Shown in pieces: positions 51,124 through 60,798 of a DNA stretch of 64,000 nt. How positions within the stretch are numbered: position 1 is the first letter of the stretch; each line of letters starts with the position of its first letter. Position numbers and translations under genes: made by a program. The notes below the pieces were generated by a model. That model did no database searches. It saw only the letters and a list, made by a program, of their open reading frames with translations, and was not told where the DNA came from. Origin of the DNA: JANQPC01 sp039208375 (lineage in GTDB: Bacteria; Pseudomonadota; Alphaproteobacteria; Rhodobacterales; Rhodobacteraceae); the NCBI GenBank assembly GCA_039208375.1, contig JBCCRC010000009.1, positions 1 to 64,000 on the forward strand. Reading direction: 5' to 3'.

Positions 51124-52230
51124 CTATTGCACAATGAACTCCGCATGCAGCGCGCCGGCCGCTTTGATCGTTTTCAAGATATCGATCATGTCCCGAGGCG
51201 CGACGCCCAGTGCATTCAACCCCGCAATCACGTCGGACAGGGAGGTGCCGCCGGGCACTTCCGCCAAACCCTCCGTTTCCCCCGCGGCACCGATATCAGC
51301 CTCGGTCCGCGGCACGACGATCGATTGTCCCGACGCAAAGGGGTTCGGTTGCACTACAAGTGGCGCCTCGCTGATCCGCAGCGTCAGCCCCCCTTGGCTG
51401 ACCGCCACGCGCGAGATCCGCACATCTGCGCCCAACACGATCGTGCCAGAGCGTTGATCAACAACCACACGCGCGCGCGTCTCTGGTTCCACCACAAGAT
51501 TCTCGATCATGCCAATCGCATGGGCGGCCGAGCGGGCGCCGACGGCGGCGATGTTAACCCGCACGGTGCCTGCATCCGTCATCCGCGCCGCGGGTTGAGC
51601 AGACACGCCGTTGATCGCCACCTCGATGCGCTCAGCCGTCGTGAAATCCGGATCACGCAGAGAAAGCGCAACTTCGCGCATATGGGTGTAGTCAAACGCC
51701 ACTTCCCGCTCCACACGCGCGCCGCCGGGGATCGAACCCGATGTCGGCACGCCCTGCACGACCTCGGCGCCCTCACCCGCCGCAGCAACACCACCGGCGA
51801 GAACCGCGCCCTGGGCAACGGCATAGATCTGGCCATCAGCGGCATTGAGCGGCGTCATCACGAGCGTGCCACCCAGAAGGCTGTCAGCGTCGCCTATGGC
51901 CGACACCGTCACATCTATTTGCGATCCGGCCCGGGCGAAGGCCGGCAGAACCCCGGTCACGAAGACAGCGGCAACGTTTTGCGGGCGGAACTGTTCGCCA
52001 GTGACATTTACCCCGAGACGTTCGAGCATGTTGCTCATGATCTCTTCCGTGAAGGGCGCGTTGCGCAGCCCATCGCCCGTTCCATTCAGCCCGACGACGA
52101 GGCCGTACCCCACAAGATCGTTGCCGCGCACACCCTCGAATTCAACGAGATCCTTAATGCGAACGGGCGCAGCTATGGCGGGCAGAGCCACCGCAATGGC
52201 GAGAAGCGCGACAAGCGCGCGCCAGATCAC
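51124..52230 (-). CDS. flgI: Flagellar P-ring protein FlgI
   Basis: A 368-residue periplasmic ring protein with signal peptide (LVALLAIAVALPAIAAPVRI), then VRGNDLVGYGLVVGLNGTGDG, QNVAAVFVTGVLPAFARAGSQIDVTVSAIGD and the C-terminal GTSLSDVIAGLNALGVAPRDMIDIL. GTG start overlaps the flgL stop by four bases. Last gene of flgE-flgK-flgL-flgI. Confidence 0.97.
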   Translation of the reverse strand: MIWRALVALLAIAVALPAIAAPVRIKDLVEFEGVRGNDLVGYGLVVGLNGTGDGLRNAPFTEEIMSNMLERLGVNVTGEQFRPQNVAAVFVTGVLPAFARAGSQIDVTVSAIGDADSLLGGTLVMTPLNAADGQIYAVAQGAVLAGGVAAAGEGAEVVQGVPTSGSIPGGARVEREVAFDYTHMREVALSLRDPDFTTAERIEVAINGVSAQPAARMTDAGTVRVNIAAVGARSAAHAIGMIENLVVEPETRARVVVDQRSGTIVLGADVRISRVAVSQGGLTLRISEAPLVVQPNPFASGQSIVVPRTEADIGAAGETEGLAEVPGGTSLSDVIAGLNALGVAPRDMIDILKTIKAAGALHAEFIVQ

Positions 52231-53240
52231 CTCAGAAACTCCGAAAGCGAAAGACGTGAAAGGCGCGCGGTGATCGAAAACAGAGTTTCGATCTGCACGC
52301 GCGTTGCCTCCAGCGCCGTGGCAGCCTCAAACGGATCCGCCGCGATCAGTTCATTTCGCGCAAGATCGGCGGCCGCGCGTTCGGCGGCATTCGTGGTCTC
52401 CGCAAGCGCAATGCGTTCCTGGGAAACGCCCACAGCCGCGCGCACATCTGTCAGCGCATCGCCGCTTTGGATAAGCTTCTCGCCGGCCCGCTGCGTGGCC
52501 GCGGCGCGTTCCTCGAAAAGGCCCGGAAGTGCACCGCGGTCAACCAACGTTGCAAGTGCGAGGCTCGCAAGCGTATCTCGAAGCGCGGGATCAGAGGCCA
52601 GCGGTGGAGCAGCGGCTTCCGAGTTGGGCCCGATCCGAGCGGGCGCGCGCGGATCGGTCGTGCCAAGGTAGGCGACCGTATCAAAATCGCCGCCTGGGGC
52701 GAACCATGCGTCAACCACCGCTTCGAGATCGGCCGCCGTTGCCACCCCCGCGCCAGTGGCCGCAGTTTCAAGTGCCGCCAGTATTGTTTCGGTATCCGCG
52801 AGTGCCGGGCCATCCGTAGACCGTCCGCCAAAAAGCGTTTCACCCGCGAATTGAACGTTCAACGCCGATATCGCCGTATCAAATACCCGCGCGGCGTCGC
52901 CCGCCGCAATGTCCACCAGCGCCGGTTGCCCGCCTGTTTCAGACAGGAGAAGGGAGTTGGCCGCGCGGCCGGCCTCTTCCGCAACAAGCCCCAGTGACAG
53001 TTGAACAGTATCTGCCCGCTGGCGAGCCTCGGCGGCGGCGGTGTTGAACGCGTCGAGCCGAGTGATCGTGGCCTCGAATGCCGCGAGGGAACCGAAATCT
53101 CCGCTAAGGCTTGTTCGCAAATCGGCTTTCCGCCCGGTGGCCAACTCAGTCGTCAACCGCTGCAGATCTGCCGACAGCCGCGCGTTTTCGCGGCGCAGCT
53201 GAAGCGATTGAGCAAGATCCCCGATTGCCGTGAAAGTCAT
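52227..53240 (-). CDS. flgL: Hook-filament junction protein FlgL
   Basis: A 337-residue junction protein. The N-terminal helix (LQRLTTELATGRKADLRTSL) and C-terminal helix (FEAATALEATRVQIETLFSITARLSRLSLSEFL) are flagellin-like, and the middle contains FAGETLFGGRSTDGPAL. Three bases after flgK. Confidence 0.9.
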   Translation of the reverse strand: MTFTAIGDLAQSLQLRRENARLSADLQRLTTELATGRKADLRTSLSGDFGSLAAFEATITRLDAFNTAAAEARQRADTVQLSLGLVAEEAGRAANSLLLSETGGQPALVDIAAGDAARVFDTAISALNVQFAGETLFGGRSTDGPALADTETILAALETAATGAGVATAADLEAVVDAWFAPGGDFDTVAYLGTTDPRAPARIGPNSEAAAPPLASDPALRDTLASLALATLVDRGALPGLFEERAAATQRAGEKLIQSGDALTDVRAAVGVSQERIALAETTNAAERAAADLARNELIAADPFEAATALEATRVQIETLFSITARLSRLSLSEFLR

Positions 53241-53243
53241 CGC

Positions 53244-54701
53244 CTAGATCCTCACCAGCTGTTGCAGCATATCGTCGATCACTTGGATCACCCGCGCGTT
53301 TGCCGCATAGTTCTGCTCGATCAGGATCAGCTTCTGAAGCTCCTGATCCGTATCAACGCCACCGGCCGCCTCTTGTTCGGCCAGCCCAAGCTGGAATGCC
53401 GCGCGGAAACCCTGTTCGCGTTCTGAGATCCGCAGGTCAGACGCCGCCCGAGAGGTCAGCTCGGCAACGAGGGCATCAAACGCTTCCGCCCCAGCATCAA
53501 GGGCGGGAGAGGCTGCAACGCGCTGCGCGCCCAGGGCATCAGAGAAGCTCTGAAGCAGTGTGGCATCGCCCCCTGGGCCCGGCGCAGCCGCGCCAAGCCC
53601 GTCGCGCAGACGGAAAAGCGCGCCACCGCGGGCGGGATCAACCAAGGCGTTCACATCGATCCGTCGGGAAAGCCCAATTTCATCGGCTGGTGCGAAGGCA
53701 AGGCCACCATCGGTGAAAAGGCCCGGATCCCCGGGCGCTCGGGTGGGATCAATCGCGGGATCCGCGAAGCGATCCACCAAATCGCGCGCCACACCATCGA
53801 GGCGCGACTGGTCGGCCACGGCAAGCGTATCGCGCACCTCAAATAACGCCCCAAGCCGGCCGCCGCCCAAAGGCGCGAAGGTGCCGTTGGCGGGGGTGCC
53901 CCGCCCATCGATCTCAAGGTCGGAAAGCGCGCCGCTGGCCAGCGTCATATCGGCGGTGATCACGCCGGTTCCCGCAAATTCGATCTCGCGCGCTGTGCCA
54001 TCGATCAAAACAGCGCCGCCCGTCGTTACTAACGCAATGCGGTCGTCATCGCGGGCAAAACTGCGCACCGGAACGATCTCTGCGATTGTGTCGACCACCC
54101 GCTGGCGTTCATCGAGCAAGGCCGCAACATCGCGGCCGGCCCCGTTTTGGCGGCTGATCTGGCCATTGAGATCCTGCACCTGCGCCAGGGATGCGTTCAG
54201 AAGCGCCACGTCGCGGGCGATGGCGGCATCAGCCTCTTCGCGCAGATCCTGAACCCCGGCAGAGGCCGCATTGAGCGCATCGGTCAGGGCCTGGGCCGCC
54301 GCGCCTACAGCCGTCAGGCGGCTTGGCTCATCTGGCCGGCTCGCCGCTTCGATCAGGCTTGCGTCAAACTGGCGGATGCGGCCTGAGAGCGAGAGGTCAG
54401 ATTCTGGGCTGCCCCAAAGATCGCTCGCGGCAGACAAGTATTGCGTGCGGGTGTCAGAATTGGCCAAGGCGCTGTCGGCCAACTGCCGGTCCTGGATCAG
54501 AGCCTCGTCCACCACCCGGCGCACGCCATCCACCTGCACCCCCCCGGTGCTGCCGTCCACATAACGCGTGGAAAGCTCCAACTCCCGTCGGGCGTAGCCG
54601 GGGGTTTGCGCATTGGCGACGTTTGATGACACCACACCCGCCGCCCGGGCATTGGCCGAGAGGCCGGAAACGGCGGCGGAAAGGGCTGACGTGATGCTCA
54701 T
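53244..54701 (-). CDS. flgK: Hook-filament junction protein FlgK
   Basis: A 485-residue protein with the family start ALSAAVSGLSANARAAGVVSSNVANAQTPGYARRE, LRQFDASLIEAA-like helices, and end LQKLILIEQNYAANARVIQVIDDMLQQLVRI. Alanine and aspartate content is high, as in neighbours. Lies 29 bases behind flgE. Confidence 0.94.
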   Translation of the reverse strand: MSITSALSAAVSGLSANARAAGVVSSNVANAQTPGYARRELELSTRYVDGSTGGVQVDGVRRVVDEALIQDRQLADSALANSDTRTQYLSAASDLWGSPESDLSLSGRIRQFDASLIEAASRPDEPSRLTAVGAAAQALTDALNAASAGVQDLREEADAAIARDVALLNASLAQVQDLNGQISRQNGAGRDVAALLDERQRVVDTIAEIVPVRSFARDDDRIALVTTGGAVLIDGTAREIEFAGTGVITADMTLASGALSDLEIDGRGTPANGTFAPLGGGRLGALFEVRDTLAVADQSRLDGVARDLVDRFADPAIDPTRAPGDPGLFTDGGLAFAPADEIGLSRRIDVNALVDPARGGALFRLRDGLGAAAPGPGGDATLLQSFSDALGAQRVAASPALDAGAEAFDALVAELTSRAASDLRISEREQGFRAAFQLGLAEQEAAGGVDTDQELQKLILIEQNYAANARVIQVIDDMLQQLVRI

Positions 54702-54730
54702 GGCAAACTCCGGTGACTATTGCGGCAGCG

Positions 54731-56035
54731 CTATCGCTTGATGTTGGTGGTTTCCTGAAGCATCTCGTCGACGGTCTGGATCACCTTGGCGTTCGAGGAA
54801 TACGCGCGCTGCGTCTGAATCAACTGCGTCAGTTCGCCCGCCACGTCGGTGGCAGATTCCTCTACCGCAAAGGCCACAATATCGCCGGTCGGCCCGTCAG
54901 CCGCATCCCACAGAAAGAACGTGCCGCTTTCGTTCGAGGTGCGATACGTCTGGTTATCCTGCGCGATCAGGCCGTTGGGGTTCGGCAGATCAATCAATGG
55001 GATCTGGTAGATCGTCTGCGTGATCCCGATGTCGAAATTGGCGCGAACAAACCCGTTTGCGTCAACCTCAACAGATATCAGGTTGCCCACCGGAGAGCCG
55101 TCTTTTGAGATCGAGGTGGGGGCAAAGCTATCGGACAGCTGCGTAAGGCCCTGGCCCGAGCCAACGGCGCCGATATTGATCTCGATCGGGCCGCCCGCGA
55201 CGTTAACGGTAAGGTTTCCCGTCGCCGGATCATAGGCGCCGCCCGATACGGTTGTGACGGAGTCAATGGTGCCGCCGCTGGCGCGTGTGGCGTCAAAGAC
55301 AACCGTGTACTCCCCAATCGTTGCGCCACCCTGAGCGGAATCGCTCAACACCACAGTCCAGGTGTTTGACGCGCCTGCTGCGGTGGGCACGGTCGGCGAA
55401 AAGGCAATGTTCACGCTTTGCGACGTACCGAGGTTGTCAAAATACTCCACCGACAATTCCAACGTCTGCCCAGACGCGCCAAACTCCGTCTCTGTGGCCG
55501 GCAGGTTAACGCCAAGGGCGATCCGCGTTGTCGGCTCTGACGTGAACTGGTTCACGTTGATCTGTACGGGCTCAAGCCCATCGCCCGTGTCCCGCGGGAA
55601 CGTGGGGATGGTGCCGTCGGGGTCGGCCGGCCAGCCCATGAGGATCACACCATTATTGGTGCGCAGAAAACCCTCAGCATCTGTTCGGAACGATCCAGTT
55701 GTCGCCAGGAAAAGGGGGAAGTCCCCGGTTGGATTGTTCAGGGCGCTTTCGTTTGTTACCGGAAGAAAGCCGCGGCCGCGCACGGCCAGATCAGTGGCGT
55801 TTGCCGTGCTTTGAAGCGCACCGGGCTCATCGATCAGGCGTTGGGTGGTGACCCGCACGCCGCCCGCCGAATACGTCCCCGCGCCCGACGAAATCACGAG
55901 TGATGAGAAATCCGCCGCAGCACGCTTGTAGCCATTGGTGGCGGAATTGGCGATGTTGTCCGAAATCGTCGCAAGCCGGCTGGCATTGGCTGCAAGCCCA
56001 GCGACACCGGCATTCAGCGAAGAAGAAATCGTCAT
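54731..56035 (-). CDS. flgE: Flagellar hook protein FlgE
   Basis: A 434-residue hook subunit: SSLNAGVAGLAANASRLATISDNIANSATNGYKRAAADF at the N-terminus, LAVRGRGFLPV and GSFRTDAEGFLRTNNG in the middle, and ELTQLIQTQRAYSSNAKVIQTVDEML at the end. First gene of the flgE-K-L-I operon with a CtrA-like site 58 bases upstream. Confidence 0.96.
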   Translation of the reverse strand: MTISSSLNAGVAGLAANASRLATISDNIANSATNGYKRAAADFSSLVISSGAGTYSAGGVRVTTQRLIDEPGALQSTANATDLAVRGRGFLPVTNESALNNPTGDFPLFLATTGSFRTDAEGFLRTNNGVILMGWPADPDGTIPTFPRDTGDGLEPVQINVNQFTSEPTTRIALGVNLPATETEFGASGQTLELSVEYFDNLGTSQSVNIAFSPTVPTAAGASNTWTVVLSDSAQGGATIGEYTVVFDATRASGGTIDSVTTVSGGAYDPATGNLTVNVAGGPIEINIGAVGSGQGLTQLSDSFAPTSISKDGSPVGNLISVEVDANGFVRANFDIGITQTIYQIPLIDLPNPNGLIAQDNQTYRTSNESGTFFLWDAADGPTGDIVAFAVEESATDVAGELTQLIQTQRAYSSNAKVIQTVDEMLQETTNIKR

Positions 56036-56092
56036 GCGTGACCTTTCAGTTTGCGACCCGCTTGGTTCGGGCCCGGGGGTATGCGGCGCGGA

Positions 56093-56107
56093 TTAACAGA
56101 GGGCTAA
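56093..56107. promoter_or_regulatory. CtrA-like site upstream of flgE
   Basis: TTAA-N7-CTAA on the plus strand, which is TTAG-N7-TTAA on the minus strand: seven of eight consensus positions with exact spacing, 58 bases before the flgE start. Confidence 0.6.
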
Positions 56108-56125
56108 GCAGGCCCCGGCGGCGGC

Positions 56126-56965
56126 TCATGCCGTTTCGCGCAATACGATGATTTCGATACGGTTGTTGCGAACCGCCATCGGGTTTCGATCAATCGGCGC
56201 GCGGCTGGCATAGCCTGTCATCCGCTGGACCTTTCCAGCAAGAGGTTCTTTTTCCTCTATTTTCTGACGAGCAGCTGCGGCGCGGGCCAGCGAGGTTTCC
56301 CAACCGTTGTCATTGATCACCACCACGGGCTGGGCGCGAACATGCCCGTTAACGGCGATGTCATTTTCCACGAGGCCGAACACCGGAAGCAGCTCTTCCA
56401 TCAACGCGCGGAACGTCTCGGTGGGTTCATTCTGCGCGGTGAACATAGGGGTGTCTTCGGTGTCGAAGATTTCAACCACGAGCCCCTCGTCGCTGATCCG
56501 CGTCACGACGTGGCGGCGCAAAAGCTCGGTTGACATGCTTTCGCCGCCTGCCGCCAGAAGCTGTCGTTCCAATTCCGAAAGCGCGTCGGCACTGGCGTTT
56601 TGTGCGCCATCCTCATCAGAGGTGCCAAGGTTGCCGCGCGCCTGCCGGGCTTCTGTGGGACGGGGCAGGCCCGCGCCGGTGCCGTTCTGGGCAAGCGTGT
56701 TTTCGGAATAGACGCTCTCGCCCCCAAACGCGCCCTGCCCGCCGGCAGACGCCCGCACAACAGAAATGGTAGGGTTGAAATAGTCAGCAATGCCCTTGCG
56801 CTGCTTCTCGGTCGTCGCGCCGAGAAGCCACATAAGCATAAAGAAGGCCATCATCGCCGTAACGAAGTCGGCATAGGCCACCTTCCAGGCACCGCCATGG
56901 TGCCCGTCGCCCTTCACCACGCGTTTGCGTTTGATCAGGGTAGGCGTGTTGGATTGCGCTGTCAT
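56126..56965 (-). CDS. motB: Flagellar motor stator protein MotB
   Basis: A 279-residue protein with a single membrane segment holding the proton-carrying Asp in YADFVTAMMAFFMLMWLLG. A plug-like linker and an OmpA-like peptidoglycan-binding domain follow (VNGHVRAQPVV, SLARAAAARQKIEE, VRNNRIEIIVL). ATG 56965 is chosen because it starts just before the basic KRKRVVKG stretch seen in MotB proteins; the longer open frame is not family-like. Confidence 0.94.
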   Translation of the reverse strand: MTAQSNTPTLIKRKRVVKGDGHHGGAWKVAYADFVTAMMAFFMLMWLLGATTEKQRKGIADYFNPTISVVRASAGGQGAFGGESVYSENTLAQNGTGAGLPRPTEARQARGNLGTSDEDGAQNASADALSELERQLLAAGGESMSTELLRRHVVTRISDEGLVVEIFDTEDTPMFTAQNEPTETFRALMEELLPVFGLVENDIAVNGHVRAQPVVVINDNGWETSLARAAAARQKIEEKEPLAGKVQRMTGYASRAPIDRNPMAVRNNRIEIIVLRETA

Positions 56966-57038
56966 CGCACCACCTCCGCCCACACCCGGGGCGAGGTATG
57001 CGGCCATCCCCTGAACAAAAGGTAAAGCGTCGCGGCGT

Positions 57039-59462
57039 CTAATTCTGCGCGGCGAGTGCGGCGCGCGCCTCAGCAATCTGCCGTCGGGGGTCATCCGCCG
57101 AAGCAAGCGTCGCGGCCTTGCGAAAATGCGTCAATGCCGCTGCATCCGCGCCCTGCGCCTGATACACTTTCGCAAGGTGATAATGCACCATCGGATCATC
57201 GGGCAGGCCTGCGACGGCCACCGTAAGGTGATCAAGCGCAGCGGAATATGCGCCCTGGCGATAGGCAATCCATCCGAGCGTATCTTCAAAGGCCGGTACA
57301 TCGTGGCCTTTTAAGAGAGTTGCAAGCTCAGCCGCACGGTTGAGCGCGGCATCGTCATCACGGTGGCGGGCCAAAAGGCTCGCGAGATTGTTTGCTACGA
57401 TGGGGCCGAGCGGATCTTGAGCATGAAGCGCCTCGTAGGCCGCGATTGCTCCTGCAACATCGCCTGCATCCTCCCGCGCGCCAGCCTCCAGCCACAGCAG
57501 CGCCGGGGCATCGGGCAGAACCGCGCGTGCCTTGGCCAACGCTTCCCGCGCCGCCACCTCGTTCCCCGTTGAGCGATGCACTGAATAAAGCGCCCGCCAG
57601 GCAGCCAAATCCGCCGGATCCTCCCGCAAAATGGCATAAAACACATCGGCGGCCGCCGCCGGGCGGTTAGACGTCGCCAGAACGATGCCCTGCATCAGAC
57701 GCACCTGCGGCTGCGCGGGATCGCCCGCAAGCGCAGCGGCAACGTGGTCCTGAGCGGCCTCAAGGTTGCCATGCGCGATTTGCGCACGCACCACCGCGAT
57801 CTGGGCCGCCACCCGGCCCGGCGCCGCCTTGGCAATTTCTTCCAGGAGTGCAATCGCTTCGGCGTCTCGGTTTTGGGCCCTGAGGCGCGCCACTTGAAGC
57901 GCATCGCGGGCGGCCTCCGCCCGCGGATCTTCGCTGCCTGCCAGCGCGTTTTCCAGCGTCTCCACCTTGGGCCAATCCCCGGCTTCAACATGAATATCGC
58001 CTAACGCGGCGAGCACATCGGCGTTGCCAGGATCAGCCTCGCGGGCTTTGGCGAGCACGGCCTCGGCCGCATGACGGTTCCCATCCGCCCGCAGAAAGCT
58101 GGCATAGAGAAGCGCTTCCTTTGCCCCGCTGTCCGACGTTTCGACCGCCAGGGCAAGCATTTCGCCTGCCAGCCGCCGGTTCCCGTTGGCCAGATGGGCG
58201 TTGGCCGTCAGCGTCATCACCTCGGGGTCGCGGGGGGCACCATCCATCGCACGGCGCAATACGATCACGGCGCCGTTCCCATCGCCCTCGTCTATCAGCC
58301 ATCCGGCCCGAAGCTTCAGCGCCGCAACATGGCCAGGGTCCGCCTCAAGGATCCGGTCAACGATGTTGCGGGCCCGCGCGCCATCGCCCGTTTCGCCCAG
58401 CATCCGGGCGAACATCACCTCGATGTCGCGCAACCGGTGCGATGGGGCAGTGTCGGCAAGAATGCCCTCAATCTCGGCCATTGCCGCGGCCGTCTGGCCC
58501 GCATCAAAGAGAATGCTGGCGCGGAGTGAACCGAACAGATCCGGCGCCACGCCTGCCGCTTTCCAATCCGCAATCAACGACAGCGCGGCTTCATCCCCCC
58601 GCAACACGCGCACGAAAGACAGCAATTCTACGCGCGCGCCAAGTGCATCTCCCTCCGCAACGTCAACACGCCGCTGCAGGAGCCTTTCTTCCGCGTCCGG
58701 GTCGCCCGCACGGCGATAAGCGCGCAATAGCGCTTCGGCATAGCTTTCGTCTTCGGGATAATCGGCCACGAGCGTTTCAAGAAGCGCGCGATGCGCATCT
58801 GTGCGGCCCATCTCTTCCAAAACCGAGAGTTTTAGTGTGAAGACAGGTTTGGTGACCTGCCCCTCGGCGAGTGCTGCATCAAGCTCTGCCAGCGCGCGGG
58901 GAAAATCCTCGGCGCGCATTGCGTCATCGATGAGGATCTGCCGCACAATCGTTTTGTCGTCGAGTTCGCCAAGCAAGGCGCGCAGGCGCTCAAGCGCCTT
59001 GGATTGCGCCGCGTCATCAAAAAGCTCGATCGCTTCGCGATACGCAACAACCGCCGTCACAGCCTTTGCCCTAGGGTCATCCGGCGCCAGTTCCGCGGCA
59101 CGAGCGCTGTGATGTTGGGCGTCGGGCCAACGCTGAAGCAGGATGGCAAGCTCTGCCAGATTTTGCCGTGCCTTGGCATGAACGGGATCCTGCTCTGAGG
59201 CCGCCTGAAAATTTCGATAGGCGTCGCGTAAGCGTCCACGCTCGCGGGCCAGCTGCGCGTAGCTGAGGCGCGCCTCAATGTGCCGCGGATTCAGATCCAG
59301 CACATTGCGCAATTCAACGATCGCGCGATCAACATCGCCCTCCGAGAGCAGGGCCTCACTCCGCTCGAAATGCCCTTCGGCGCGTTCTTCCGCCGTGTCG
59401 CATGCGACGAGGAACAAGGAAGAACACAACGCCAAAAGGGAAGCAGCCTGCGAAAACCGCAT
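57039..59462 (-). CDS. TPR-repeat lipoprotein of exopolysaccharide locus (PrsT-like)
   Basis: An 807-residue protein with a lipoprotein signal ending FLVAC (Cys21), then at least a dozen degenerate TPR units (such as DRAIVELRNVLDLNPRHIEARLSYAQLA and HAKARQNLAELAILLQRWPDAQ). Size, lipid anchor and the exopolysaccharide neighbours fit the TPR lipoproteins of exosortase/PEP-CTERM polysaccharide loci. It likely serves as a periplasmic scaffold for export. ATG 59462 is used; the longer open frame upstream lacks a signal peptide. Confidence 0.78.
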   Translation of the reverse strand: MRFSQAASLLALCSSLFLVACDTAEERAEGHFERSEALLSEGDVDRAIVELRNVLDLNPRHIEARLSYAQLARERGRLRDAYRNFQAASEQDPVHAKARQNLAELAILLQRWPDAQHHSARAAELAPDDPRAKAVTAVVAYREAIELFDDAAQSKALERLRALLGELDDKTIVRQILIDDAMRAEDFPRALAELDAALAEGQVTKPVFTLKLSVLEEMGRTDAHRALLETLVADYPEDESYAEALLRAYRRAGDPDAEERLLQRRVDVAEGDALGARVELLSFVRVLRGDEAALSLIADWKAAGVAPDLFGSLRASILFDAGQTAAAMAEIEGILADTAPSHRLRDIEVMFARMLGETGDGARARNIVDRILEADPGHVAALKLRAGWLIDEGDGNGAVIVLRRAMDGAPRDPEVMTLTANAHLANGNRRLAGEMLALAVETSDSGAKEALLYASFLRADGNRHAAEAVLAKAREADPGNADVLAALGDIHVEAGDWPKVETLENALAGSEDPRAEAARDALQVARLRAQNRDAEAIALLEEIAKAAPGRVAAQIAVVRAQIAHGNLEAAQDHVAAALAGDPAQPQVRLMQGIVLATSNRPAAAADVFYAILREDPADLAAWRALYSVHRSTGNEVAAREALAKARAVLPDAPALLWLEAGAREDAGDVAGAIAAYEALHAQDPLGPIVANNLASLLARHRDDDAALNRAAELATLLKGHDVPAFEDTLGWIAYRQGAYSAALDHLTVAVAGLPDDPMVHYHLAKVYQAQGADAAALTHFRKAATLASADDPRRQIAEARAALAAQN

Positions 59463-59512
59463 CAATATGGGCCACCCATGCAGGGCGCGGGGGCTGCCGG
59501 TATCGTAGTCGG

Positions 59513-60199
59513 TCAGTAGCCCGTCGCGCGGATCACAACTCCGATTGTGCGCGCCAGAAGCGAAACATCCGTCGCCAGTGACAGCGACTGGCCGTACTCG
59601 GCATCGAACTTGGCGCGCGCCTTGAACTCCGATTCGTTTCTTGCAGAAACCTGCCACGGCCCCGTGATTCCGGGCAGCAGGGCGTAGTAGCTTGTTCCGG
59701 GGTAGAGGCGGCGCTGATCGGGCATCATCGGCCGCGGACCAACAAGTGACATATCCCCTTTCAGAACATTCCAAAGCTGGGGCAGTTCATCGAAAGACGT
59801 CTTGCGCAGCACCCGCCCGAACGGAGTAACCCGCGGGTCGTCCTTCAGCTTCTGACGGTCATACCATTCGGCCCGCGCCTCGGCGTTCTGGCGCAAATGC
59901 TCCTGCAGCCGCTCGTCGGCATTGTCGACCATCGTGCGAAACTTCCAAATCGTGAAGTTGCGCCCGTCGCGGCCAACGCGCCGCTGCAGGAAGAACGGCT
60001 TCTGCACTTCCCGAAGCAGCATGAACACGATCACAATGCAAACCGGCACCACGATAGGCAGTGCCGCAAGCACCAGCACGGTATCCAGCAGCCGCTTCCC
60101 GAAATGCGCGTAGAAGCTTCTACGAACCGGAAGCGCGAATGCCCCAGACGCAACATCAAAATCGTCGGCACGGTCAATGCCTTCAAAATGTACAGTCAT
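59513..60199 (-). CDS. Exopolysaccharide sugar transferase (undecaprenyl-phosphate sugar-1-phosphate transferase)
   Basis: A 228-residue priming enzyme of the bacterial sugar transferase family, which loads the first sugar phosphate on the lipid carrier. It has a membrane helix (RLLDTVLVLAALPIVVPVCIVIV), FLQRRVGRDGRNFTIWKFRTMV, and the core SFDELPQLWNVLKGDMSLVGPRPMMP. It is ExoY-like in lacking the long multi-spanning N-terminus. ATG 60199 follows a G-rich ribosome site. The TPR gene is 50 bases downstream. Confidence 0.9.
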   Translation of the reverse strand: MTVHFEGIDRADDFDVASGAFALPVRRSFYAHFGKRLLDTVLVLAALPIVVPVCIVIVFMLLREVQKPFFLQRRVGRDGRNFTIWKFRTMVDNADERLQEHLRQNAEARAEWYDRQKLKDDPRVTPFGRVLRKTSFDELPQLWNVLKGDMSLVGPRPMMPDQRRLYPGTSYYALLPGITGPWQVSARNESEFKARAKFDAEYGQSLSLATDVSLLARTIGVVIRATGY

Positions 60200-60798
60200 G
60201 TACCCCCCCCGACGTGAAACATGTCGGTGCCCCAGATACTCTTCACAACACGGGGGGTTGGCGGATCCAGCGTGATCCTTGCAGCAAACCGTACCCCCAC
60301 CGGATCCCAGTTTCCGGCCCGATGACCTTAGCATTGCGATGTTCCTCCGGCAAACGGTCGGCAGCATCCCCGAATTGCGCTGGAAACAGTTAAAGCATTG
60401 TTAAAATTAACTTTTGTTAACTGTTTGGTAATGAAACTTTCTTTCCGTTACGGGGATTGGAGTTTGCACGAAGGCCATTTTTTTGGCGTGGGGGGACAAT
60501 CTGTTGCGGCGCGGTAACAATGACGCAACGTCGGAAACGGCAATCGGATCGAATCGTCATCATTCCGCCAGCCACCCCGCCGCTGGGCCGCGAGTTTGGC
60601 GCGCCCTTCAGCCACGGCACACTATCCGGGGTGCGGCAGTGAGCGGAAACGCCAGCAGCAAGTGGGGCGCATCGTCTTCAAACCGGAAAAAATCACGCAG
60701 CCGTGCGCGAATGGGGTGTGACTCTTCCCCGCGCGCGCGGCAAACAGGGGCGGGCTTCCTCCCGTCACGCCGCCCGTGCAGGAGTTTGAAGGGTGCAC
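60200..60798. other. Divergent promoter region of the exopolysaccharide locus
   Basis: No convincing gene in 599 bases between the sugar transferase and the ATPase. The part 60380-60440 is strikingly AT-rich for this genome and holds the nested palindromes listed separately. The remaining sequence is GC-rich leader. Confidence 0.7.
60384..60426. promoter_or_regulatory. Exact CtrA motif within nested palindromes
   Basis: TTAA-N7-TTAA (60390-60404) matches the CtrA consensus at all eight positions. It is overlapped by a perfect ten-base inverted repeat (AAACAGTTAA 60384-60393, TTAACTGTTT 60417-60426) and a central palindrome GTTAA-AA-TTAAC (60400-60411). Four TTAA elements lie within 31 bases. 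It sits about 190 bases from the sugar transferase start and 395 from the ATPase start. Confidence 0.65.

Noticed and set aside
60417..60642. Short open frames in the exopolysaccharide promoter region
   Set aside because: None has a ribosome site or domain and they cover the AT-rich regulatory island.
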